DNA of 64,000 nucleotides from Isoetes taiwanensis. Taxonomy: Eukaryota; Streptophyta; Lycopodiopsida; Isoetales; Isoetaceae. Below, one piece after another: positions 54,347-64,000 of the stretch (position 1 is the first letter of the stretch; the number at the start of each line of letters is the position of its first letter). The translations under genes were made by a program, and so were the position numbers. The stretch covers positions 24,092,874-24,156,873 of the forward strand of contig JAJEKV010000003.1 of the NCBI GenBank assembly GCA_021234155.1, read 5' to 3'. The notes beneath the pieces are model-generated. The model was not told the DNA's origin and did not search any database. It saw only the letters and a list, made by a program, of their open reading frames with translations.

Positions 54347-55982
54347 TGTGACGTTCCAGCACAGTATACGGTCCCAGGACGTGTACTGTACTGCCTCGTC
54401 ACGCGTACACGCCACCCCGACTGACATGTACGCCGACGTGTAGCCAGGTGGGTAGCCCCTAGGGGGCAACTCGCAAGGAGTGTACATTTATCTAAGTGCA
54501 CATTTTCCATGTGGACACTTAATGCCAAGTGGGCCATACCCAAGTGTGCAATTAATGTGCACATTTACCAATATGCACATTAATGTGGGCACACCTTTCC
54601 ATGTGGGCACTCTTTGCCACATAGCCATTAAAGGCAAGTGGGCCCATTCCCAATTATCCCACATGCCTAAAGGGGATAATTGGAAACCCTAGCCAACCCC
54701 CATGTCTATTTAGGAGGGGAAACCCTAACTTGCCCATTTTTCGTTTCTAGGGTTTTAGAGCTCTGTTTTGGTTTCCTCAAGAGCCAAAACAGCCTCCCAG
54801 ACTCTGTCTGAGAGAACTGCATCATTAGTTTCCCTTGATTCGAGCATTCCAGCAGGATGGTCGAACTCAGGTCAAGAGGAGCCCCTCAAGGATCAGGTAT
54901 TTAGGCAATTTAATAGCTTAAACCCTCTTTTAGTCATAGAACCAGTAGGTTTAGCCTATTAAATTGCCCATAGCAGCCTTTTAGATCTCTAGATACCAGA
55001 CTCTAACTAAAGAACCTAACTCTATGATATATATATTAGATCTTGTTCTTTAGTTCTCTTATGATGTATGTGGATGATGTATCTCTATGAACTCCTTGTA
55101 TTGGGAAGGGGGGTAGAGACCTAAAGCTTGGTAGTAGATGCTCCTAGATTAGCCTCTCTAGCACACTATAGATTCGGCCTGTGCACAAGAACCACACCTG
55201 GTTGTGGATGAAGGGACTAGACTGGCTCACAAGGAGGTTCGTGTTCTGACTCTTGAGCGATCCCTATGGTGTGTTAGTGCTACCGGGGATCATTGTGCCT
55301 AGGTCTAATGGCTTGCCACCGAGTGTGGGCAAGGCATGGGCTCGACACCCGTGAACTGGGGTTCACTTTCCATTGGGTTCAAGTCGAATAAGGGCAGTGG
55401 CTCTCTAGTCTCCTTGAGTCAGCATGTAGATCTCTGGAGGGAGTGATCCCTGCCTGCCCCATCGGACCTGGGGAGATGTAACCCAGGAATAGCCCTTTCA
55501 GCTATGCATCCGGCGGGCTACAGTCAGGTCCCAACACTTTTCAACCTACTCTGGAAAGTGTGCACAGGAGGGGCGGATGGAGTGGACTACCCATTGCCAT
55601 GTTCTTATGCCAGCCAATTCCATTGCCATGAAATCTGTCTGCAATGAACTCTGGAGACCCAAGCTTGTCAGTCCATCCCCGTGTCTGAGCCTTGGGTAGG
55701 ATTTCCCTATGTGCATTGTGCTGATCATTGTCTATGCAGATGTGATGTACCACCCTAGAGGTGGATATGTGATGCTTTGTATACTGATGTGTATATTTAC
55801 GCTTCCGCAGCTAGGTAGGCCCTGAGGGAGACGGGGTAAAATGACCCCTTCACTCTTCCCACTGGAACCCGTCTCGGTTGTAGTGTCATGTGGAGGGCCC
55901 TGTATCGACATGGCGCTGGTATGGGGGAAGAACTCCTGTTTGTATACGGTGAGTGCACCGTATACGAGTAGGGGACGTCACA
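54347..55982 (+). repeat. 3' LTR of TE2 (1636 bp)
   Basis: TGTGACGTTCCAG...GACGTCACA. Same LTR as TE1 with small indels, including loss of part of the TGTGCACATT cluster. The terminal inverted repeat GTATACGGT/ACCGTATAC is at 55942-55965. Confidence 0.9.
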
Positions 55983-58372
55983 TATGGAGTTTCCCCTTCC
56001 CACCTCTTACTTTGCTATATGGGTTTTACTTTTCGTTCAATATTGGCCGATGGGCTTCTGCATTTTTTCCAGCGTAGCACGTGGTGCTTTTGAAGGGCAC
56101 CAAGGGGAAGCCCACATGAGTTGAGACTATATTTTTTCTATCTCGGCATGGCCCCATGGCTTTCGAGGATCCTCATGGATCATCTCTTCAAATTTCAATA
56201 TTATGCTCTTATATTTCTAGTCCAACTTTATAGCTTGCTGACTCTTGGCCCCTGGATGGCTCCTAACAAAATTTTACAAGTCACATATGGTTAGGTCTTG
56301 CAGTTTGGAGCTCATTGATGTGCATGGAGCTGCTTTTTTTATCCTATATATTTTCCTATCTCGGTAGTCTTTGTGGTTTTCGAGGATCCTCATGGATCGT
56401 CTTTTCCATTTTGCTATTGTGCTCATGTATTTGTAGTCCAACTTTGTAGCTTGTAGACTCTTGGTCCATAGATGGCTCCTAACACAGTTGACAATCACAT
56501 GTTGTTTGGTCTTCCAGTTTGAAGATCTCTGATGTGCATAAGGTTGCTTTTGATACGAGCGGCCAAGGGGGACACATGGAGCAGTATCTTAGCGGGACAG
56601 ATTTGAGTCACTGTTTGGATGGGTGGCGTGACCTGACTATTGCAGTTGTTGCAATTTGGGAGCGTTATAGTATAGCGACTTTCTGAATGTTCTATGTGGG
56701 GGTTTGAACTCATTGTACACAATTATCTTATATATCGAGTGGTCTAACCCGAGTTGTATTTGTTGTTTTACTCATTTGGGGTTTATCATTTTGTTCCCCT
56801 CTTCACTCATTTTGGGGTTCATCAGTTTGTTCCCGTATGGGTCATTGTACTCATTTTTTCATTCAGCTCAATGGAACACCACTTCACTTGATATTTGTGC
56901 ATAAGGACCTAGATATAGTCTACATGCATTCTTCTAGATAATTCAAACAATATGAAAGCCTATGCAAGCAAAGAGATTATATAAGAAAAACGTGTTTAAG
57001 ATTCAATGTCTACAATCTTTTAGTATATCCGTGTTCTTAAAACCAAAGTTGTATGGGTATGCTAGACACCAAAGGTTAGGATGGGAGAGCAATTCACTTC
57101 AATGCAATGGAATAAATGAGGTTGACACTTCTTCAATATTGGAACTCAAAATAATATTCTTTTGAGCAGTGATTTTGGCACTAGGAACTATAAAACTCAT
57201 CAAGCCAGCAATGCATATAGTAGGTGCCAAAAAGCAGGATATATTTCTGCCAAATGTGCAAAATCAGAAAATGAAAAATCAGAAAATGACTGAAAGAATG
57301 GCTTTGTCAAAATGAACTCATTTGTTGTAAGCACAGATTCATCTGTTAATGAAGAAAAGTACTTGGATTTCACAAAATGAAACATTGTTGGAGCTACAAG
57401 AGCATTATCAAAACGAATAACTGAGTTAGAAATCATTTGGTTATCAAAGGTTTTTAAAAAAAAAAAAATCCAGAGAGCTTTTAATGGCATGTTATATAAT
57501 ACATAAGACTCAACATCTAATCGATTGCTTGGTTCTCTTCACATGAGTAAGAGCATCTTCAAGATTGTAGACACCAGCTTAGTTGAACTCCCATGTGTAA
57601 CATCTCTACATGGGAAGTATACCCCATGTCACATCTCCAGAAAATGGTTAAAAATATTGCCTGAGACTCATGCAATAGCCAATTCACTACTCCTATGGGA
57701 CACGCGAACATGTGGAATTTGTGATTTAACCCCTTTGCGTGAAATGTTTCTTCCTATCTATCGGTCTCTATTGGAAAGCATTAATATCCTTCCTTTAGGT
57801 ATCATAAAAGACATCCATCATTCAATCTGTAGGTTGGTTTGCTGTTTTGCCATTTATAAAGGAATATTCTTATTCTTTTTATCATCTCTAATGGTTTGGT
57901 TTTGAAGGCTGCAATGCCAATCTTTAGCAAGTAGTTGATATATTTTTCATGTGTTTTAGTTAACAACATTTCAAGGAAAAATGTTTGGTGCAAATGGAAC
58001 TGGATAACAATGAAAAGATTCATTTGCTTAACCAAAGGCTATAATACTTTGGGTAGATAAAAAGGTGTAGTCACATGGCTAATGGAGGAAACAAAGGATA
58101 AGAACCAATAAAAATCATAAAATTGCATTCCATGCATTCACTATTGCAACCTCACAATACATAGAAATAAAATTGTTCTTGAATCGAAGTGAATATGAGT
58201 TTCTTTTGGTATGTATTGTAAGTTGGTTTTGGGTTGTGTGCATTCATCTCAAATGCATTCCCAAGTACAAAGACGAATATAAGTTGTATTTATATTTTAT
58301 CACTATATAATTAATGGTCTTGCATGTTCCCATTTCTAAACAAGTCTTGCATGGTGTCGCATTCTACTAGTA
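55983..58372 (+). repeat. Segment R, copy C (2.4 kb, truncated by a Helitron-like insertion)
   Basis: Matches copy A from 10763 to 13150. It stops at CTACTAGTA, where copy A continues with TGATTCACAG and copy C continues with CTAG plus a GC hairpin. The A-tract is 13 nt here (57456-57468). Confidence 0.9.
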
Positions 58373-58400
58373 CTAGAAAAAGTGCCCAGCGTTGCTGGGC
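58373..58400 (-). mobile_element. Helitron-like 3' terminus, inserted in R copy C
   Basis: On the minus strand: hairpin GCCCAGC-AAC-GCTGGGC (58400-58384), 7 nt, then CTAG (58376-58373) followed by host T. Comparison with R copy A shows insertion exactly between A and T, the Helitron target. The element would extend rightward. No TC 5' end was located and the rest of R does not reappear before 64000, so its other end is outside the window or deleted. Confidence 0.65.
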
Positions 58401-60590
58401 TTTTATCGGGAATAAACTAAACAAATAATATAAAGAAAAGGTTGACGACATTGGGTTTTTCCTTCTTTGCTTTTGATGGTCAGGGTTATTTTGTGTATAG
58501 TAAATATCGTCTCTTTCAAAATGTGGGCCTTCTTATAAAATACAAGGAGTCAATTCAGATTATGCGGAGTTAGATTCTAGGGTTATGCGGAGTTCTCTAG
58601 AGTTAGTTCATGATCTCGTACTAAGAATATAGAAGATATGAAATGACACCACAAGCATTGCCAAAAGCTGGGCCTATCAGAAGATAGTGTACAGCTAGGT
58701 TCCCAAAAAATTTAAAGCATGTGGTGATCCAACAAACTTATTGTCGTCATGCATTGCTCTTATAGTGGTTAAAATTAGGATGCTCTTGATTGTTATAACA
58801 GCATTTAAAAATAAGATGATCTTGATTGTTTGCAATGTCATGGACCTTGGGCGAAGGCAATTGGACAAATGAGTTTGATCTACAATAAGCTCTTTGCCTT
58901 TCCCAAAAATTGCATTGCTTTTGTGAAAATGCATTTTTGTGAAAATGCATTTTTGTGAAATTATATTTTTGTGAGCAATGTAAAGATGCAATGCATTTTT
59001 AGAGGCTTTTTCATTGTTGAGCTTCGTAGATGTATTGATTAAAGTGTTCATCATATGCAATCACCATCAGATAGAATTTTGATATGTTGAAGTGCACATT
59101 GACCTAGATCGAAGAAAATTTTCATTTGATATAAAGTAATTCATAAACAACGTGTTCAATTTATTTGCCAACATAGTAGTCATCCTTGACAACATCAAAT
59201 TAGATGGCTTCACACACAATGAATTGATGAAGCTGCTAGGCCCCCCGCTAAAAGCATAAAAGCGTTATGGGCGGTGGCATCCATTGCCACATGGCCATGC
59301 CTGGATAACCAGGTAAAGGATTTGGCTTGCCTGGTGTGAAGCAACTGCATTGCTGCTGCTTATTGCCTTGAAATTAAGTTTTTCATCATGAAGTTCATTC
59401 TTCTCAGTTTGCACCAAGGCTCAACATGGATAATAAACAAGTAGTGCAGCTATAATAGTAATGTTAAGCTAATGATGAAATGGTACCTTGAGTTCTTTTA
59501 TGGAATCCTGCAAACTGTTTGTTTGACTTTGACTCTTTTAACTGCTGAGGTTTTGCATGAAGTTGTATCCACACATGAATTGCACCAATGAGTATTGTGT
59601 CCATATTTGTTTTTGGTGGTCGTCATGTTTTGGTGGTGTTTTTGTGGTCGTCATGGCTCTGATGCAGCAATTGAGAATGTATAATAGTATGCGAATAGTC
59701 TGTTTATACAACTTGCTTTTATTTAAACATCATGCTTTGTTTCCAATCCCCGATTCATTCCTAGACTTGTCAAAACGATAGGCCAACAAACACATTAGTT
59801 GGTAAAAACAGACTACAATAATAGTCTTCAAAATTTCCTTATGCATGCTTATTACCTTTTGTACAGGCATTCATTTCTAATTCCATTCAGTTTATAAGGA
59901 GAGATGAAAATACCTGCAATCTACTTGATCAAATGGTGGATTGCAACAGAAGAAGCAGGAGGAGATTGTGAAGAATCATCCGGCAAAAGGTTAGCTACTA
60001 AAAAACCAATATGTGGAACCTACCCTATAAGAACTTTGTGTTTTATGTTCTTGAGCTTCAATTTATGATAAAGCCCTCATAATGGATTCCAAATGTGAAC
60101 ATGGCTTAAAAATCTAGCTAGTCAAAGTGGCATGTTTAAAGCCATTACCAGACTGCAAATTTAAAAAATCACGCAACGTCAAAATCCTAAAGCGCAAAAT
60201 GTTACGTAAGGGCTATATCTTCATCATTCTTTGGCCATAAAACTCCCTTAACAAAAATATTTGATCCATAATCTATTAAAAACAACAGATATAGACCTTT
60301 CCATCTATCTTTTGCTTTTTCAATCTGCAGAGTTTATTGCTTTCAAGCATCTATCTTTCGCTAATTGTATGCAGTTGTTTTGTTAGATCCTCTATGAGCT
60401 GGAGCCTATGTCCTCACGTCAAGCATTGTATGCCAAGGCACATATGTAACCTAGGTAGAAAATGAAAACACAATTTAAATATTGGAGATTAAAGAAACTT
60501 CGGGTTCTCGAGGTTAGCCTTTCTTTCGACTTTGTGATTGGCGGTTTAAACCTGGAGCTAGTCACGGGGGATTGTCCAGTGAAGGCAGTA
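58401..60590. other. Possible Helitron body, no gene recognised
   Basis: AT-rich. Short frames (58695-59060 minus, 59557-59781 plus) are unrecognised; no Rep or helicase motif. Three 16-bp tandem copies of GAAAATGCATTTTTGT lie at 58925-58972. Confidence 0.4.
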
Positions 60591-61395
60591 CATGACTTTG
60601 AGAAACTTACTATGTAACCTGATAAAAAGTCTTTGAATGAAAGGCTATATTTCCTTAGATTGTTGCAGGATATGTAGAGTCTATGTAGAGTCTGTGCCTT
60701 TCCCAAATGCCTTATCTTGCATGAAAGCTCCAATTCATTTATCTTTATGCTTGAGTGCAACTGAGAGGAAATAGAACATGTACCAATTTGGAAGCAATAT
60801 GATGGGAGCTTGTACAGGTGGGAATAATCAATAGAGGAAGATGGCAAAAACGAAAATAACATGACTTTGAGAAACTAACTATGTAACCTGAGAAACAACC
60901 TTTGAATGAAAGGCTATATCTCCTACTTAGATTGTTGGCACAATATGTAGAATCCGTGTTTTGCCAAAATGCCTTATCTTGCATGAAAGCTCCAATTCAT
61001 TTATCGTTATGCCCGACCGCAACCGAGAAGAAGAAAGCGAGCATGTGCCAATTTAGAAACAATTTGGTGGGAACTTTCGCAGTGGGAATAATCAATAGAG
61101 GAAGATAACAATGTATATTTCGCTAGTGCGGTGATTACATGACTTTGAGAAACCGACTATCTAACACGAGAAACAGGTTGAATGAAAGGTTATATCCCCT
61201 TCTTAGATCGTTGCGGGATATGTAGAATCGTGCCTTTCCCATGCATGAAAGCTCCAATTCATTTGTCTTTATGCCTGACTGCAACTAAGAAGAAACAGAG
61301 CATGTGCCAATTTGAAAACAATTTGATGGGAACTTGTACGGGTGGGAATAATCGATAGAGCAAGATGGAAAAAACGAAAGTAACAATAAATATTG
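60591..61395 (+). repeat. Three-copy tandem repeat of about 270 bp
   Basis: Units start CATGACTTTGAGAAAC at 60591 (first copy CATGACTTTGAGAAACTTAC), 60860 and 61138 (periods 269 and 278). Shared landmarks are GAATGAAAGG, CATGAAAGCTCCAATTCATT and GTGGGAATAATC. Minus-strand frames here repeat with the unit and are not genes. Confidence 0.85.
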
Positions 61396-63211
61396 CTTGA
61401 TTGCTCAACCCGAAAACACTTAATCCCAACCTCTCCATAGACCTTTCCATCTAGCATTCGCTTTTTCTATCTGTAGGTTCATTGCTTTGAAGCATCTATC
61501 TTTTCGCTAATTGGATGCAATAGTAGCAGTCTGCGAGAGATCGGTTTATAATCAATTTGGAAAACATGTGATTATTGGAGGCAAATCGCTTTTGAATCAC
61601 GGAAAGACACAACAATAGTAAGACCATAGTGCTTTTAAAGTAAGATAGAGCATAAAATTTCACATCTATAATACTTGCCCAAAACTAAGTTTGCCATATA
61701 TTTTTCTGTCTAGAACCACTATTAGGACATAAGATCATAAGATAAAGACATTTACCCAAAAGCCATGAAAGCCATAACGTGGACACGCTATTTCCTTCAA
61801 CAAAGATTGTGAGAGCAAGCACCAAATATATTTGGTGAATAAAAATTTCTAAAATCTTCTTTTTGATAGTATTTTATGCAAAAGGTGTGATCATGATTGT
61901 GATGAAACAATATCTTTTTGCGGCATTTGTTGGAATAAATCCATGGCATTATTAAGAAATACGCCATATACCGCCATGATTTTATTGTTAGATATGCACT
62001 CCGCATCGCATTTTGCATTTTTCAGCTATCGATATTTTATCGACAAAAAGGGGCGTGGTGAGGACGTATGTTAAATCTATCAACTAGGTTTGTAAGTATG
62101 TGTATTGTAGATTGATTCAATTGGCTTATTGATGTTATTGTATAGCCAATTGAAGTTCCCACAAGATTTGTGTATTGCATGAGGCCACATAGGAAGATTT
62201 TTGAACCACGATTAATTTGAAGATTGAGATACAAAAAGCGTCAGAGTGAAGTATTAGGCATAGGAAAGGGAATGCAAGCCTAAATTTTCTCTAAGCGCAT
62301 CCATGTATGTATAGTTGCGCTTTCCGAAGATTCTGAGGATCGGGCGATTAAAGCTTTGAAGAGCATACGCATATTTATAAGATCAGCTCGACTTTTAAAA
62401 CGTTCAAGGTTGAAAGACCTTGCATTATCAGGTATTTCAAAGGAATCACAAATCAATGCGAACATAGGAAGCTAAATGAGGCCTTTGGAAGAGCAAGGGT
62501 TGCCGTTGTCAAGGAATAATGCATATTTCCTTTTGCACGAGTCCATACAGAAAAGGTATTGAATGTTTGCAAATTCTTCTCGATTTCTAATAGTCTTGGC
62601 ATCTCAATCATCTGTTTGCTATGTTTGGGAAATTGGTTGAAGCAAATTAAGCATTTGCAAGGGTCCCATAGCCAAGTGCTTGTAGATGAAGCACAAGTAT
62701 TTACGTGCCTAAGGCTTCTTTGGGCATGAGTACAACATGTCCTCTCGCAATTCTCAAGTTTATTCCCTACTTGTAGTCATGTCGAAAAAAAACTTTAGTC
62801 ATGGCATGAGTGCCGTACCTTATTGTGCTTTCAGTTCCTTTGCTTTTTGCGGTGGATAAGGACAAGTAGTATTTCTTCATCAAGTCCGGTTTGAGCACGC
62901 ACATAGTTCAAGTCTCAACTTTGCACAAATTATCGAAGTTCAATACATCGGTTTTGGAAACTTATCAACTCCTAAGCAGAGAAAGGATGCCACAAATGGC
63001 TTCCTTCTTTGTTTGATAGAATGTGGTATCATTTTCACCATATGTTCAAACATGGCATTCTGCTGGTTGTCTCTCTCGAGTCTAATGTGACTTGGACTTA
63101 CGTTTTTTGTGCTCTTGGCATTTTTTGAGAAGCTCATCAAGCCTCAATATACCGAATAATTAAGAAGCCTGGGAATTGTTCAGTGTGCTCCTGGCCGTGC
63201 ACATTCTGTCC
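61396..63211. other. AT-rich sequence, nothing recognised
   Basis: No coding frame above about 75 codons with a known motif, and no repeat shared with the rest of the window. Confidence 0.5.
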
Positions 63212-63575
63212 CAATCACAGATGATGGCCAAATCATTATTACCCAAGGAGAGGGCATTTATGTGTATGGATTATTGGCCCCTGTTCTACATCCGGGATTG
63301 TGTAATCTGGTGCGCTAGGTCCGCATATTTCTCAGTTGTAGATGAGCGGTCAAACCTGTCCAAATCACAGATGATGGCCAAATCACTTAAGGAATGACAT
63401 GGAGAGGACATTTATGCATTGATTATTGTCCCTGTTCTACATCCAAAGATTTTGTAACTGTGCGCTAGGGTCTGCCCATTTTCTCTAGATGATGGCCAAA
63501 TCACTTATTAACCAAGGAATGTGACACGGAGAGTACATCTATGTGTATGGGTTAGGGTTATTTATTGGGATCATC
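63212..63575 (+). repeat. Three-copy degenerate tandem repeat (about 130-150 bp)
   Basis: Copies are marked by GATGATGGCCAAATCA at about 63220, 63369 and 63489, each followed by an AAGGA...GAG block and a GTGTATGGATTATTG/GCATTGATTATTG-like block. The first two copies also share CCTGTTCTACATCC. Confidence 0.7.
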
Positions 63576-64000
63576 TCCCTGTTTTTGCATCTTGAGGGGT
63601 GGTTGTTTACCACAAGAAAGAACCACCATAAGGAGCATCTAAATCTATCTATCTATCTATATTCTAAGCCCATATATGAGCCTTAGAATTGCCATAAGTT
63701 ACTTAATTTATTGAGCTAAGCTATATATTAGTCACATCTAGCAAATAAGGGACTTTAGTAAACAAGCTAATAAGGGATTTGAGTAAACACTTACGGGGAA
63801 AATACAAGGTTGCATCTTACACTCCAAGCACCATTTATTGATATCTTTCACCCCCGCTTGAGTTGCCCGCAATAACCCATACATGCATAAATATCTGAGA
63901 AGATCCTTCGACTTACAGGAACTGTCATAATCTACACATTTGCTGAGCTAAGCGCAAAGAAAAACAAAAGCTTTTGCACCTACAGTGATGTTTTACAACT
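63576..64000. other. Terminal AT-rich sequence with (CTAT)n
   Basis: A short CTAT microsatellite lies at about 63644-63661. Otherwise nothing recognised. Confidence 0.6.

Larger units (their letters stand above)
32662..55982 (+). mobile_element. TE2: 5'-truncated chromovirus with extra 5' genes, split by TE3
   Basis: The element occupies 32662-40688 and 53961-55982, with TE3 inserted between at a duplicated GGTAC. Order: H3-fusion remnant, long leader with paired hairpins, novel ORF2, gag, pol, 3' UTR, polypurine tract, 3' LTR. The 5' LTR, primer-binding site and most of the first gene are missing. Stops and indels in gag and pol make it dead, but ORF2 is intact over 500 codons. The 3' LTR is followed by R copy C at TATGG. 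Confidence 0.9.

Noticed and set aside
60591-63575. Regularly spaced repeats as a CRISPR array
   Set aside because: Units of 130-280 bp tandemly repeated with no short repeat/unique spacer pattern, in eukaryotic DNA.

Overview
The window reads as nuclear DNA of a land plant with a large, repeat-dominated genome. Evidence: Ty3/gypsy chromoviruses with plant-type LTRs, a primer-binding site matching plant initiator tRNA-Met (TGGTATCAGAGC), plant-type LINEs, Helitron-like ends and no compact gene structure. The species cannot be fixed from sequence alone; a fern or another non-seed plant is my guess, not a demonstrated fact. I found no intact ordinary host gene, no tRNA or rRNA gene and no CRISPR array. 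Almost everything recognisable is transposon-derived.

Layout. 1-5423: long imperfect inverted repeat with arms of about 1.9 kb, each holding a LINE ORF2 tail and a Helitron-like 3' end; the left arm is split by a LINE 3' fragment. 5424-10762: degenerate sequence, a LINE with only an ORF1-like gene (7405-8552) and a diverged T-rich tandem duplication. 10763-13845: first copy (A) of a 3.1-kb segment called R here, whose copies B (29589-32664) and C (55983-58372) each directly follow a 3' LTR. 13846-20432: dispersed repeats and a satellite-like array (15168-18447). 20440-21930: decayed LINE ORF2 on the minus strand. 22403-29588: 5'-truncated, dead chromovirus TE1 (gag, pol, 3' LTR). 32662-55982: related chromovirus TE2, also 5'-truncated but keeping extra 5' genes. 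TE2 is split by a complete 13.3-kb chromovirus on the minus strand (40689-53960), called TE3, with two LTRs, PBS, polypurine tract and a GGTAC target duplication. 58373-64000: sequence beginning with a Helitron-like 3' end, with local tandem arrays.

Main discovery. TE3 encodes, upstream of gag, a protein whose C-terminus is an unmistakable histone H3 (50284-50649, minus), joined to a glutamine-rich linker and an unfamiliar N-terminal domain of about 225 residues. TE2, a clearly different lineage, keeps a truncated H3 remnant at the equivalent place (32738-32950). Both also carry a second unfamiliar gene between the H3 gene and gag (33673-35199 in TE2; 48651-50039 in TE3), each with a TATA box about 90-120 bp upstream of its ATG. 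TE3 has a third unfamiliar ORF (47968-48492). These are chromodomain-bearing elements, so one transposon encodes both a histone H3 and an integrase with a predicted histone-tail reader. In my alignment the H3 tail keeps K4- and K14-like positions but lacks both ARKS motifs (K9 and K27).

Caveat. Differences between repeat copies cluster at CAG/CTG trinucleotides. This could be consensus error at methylated CHG sites, so some frame breaks reported here may not be real.
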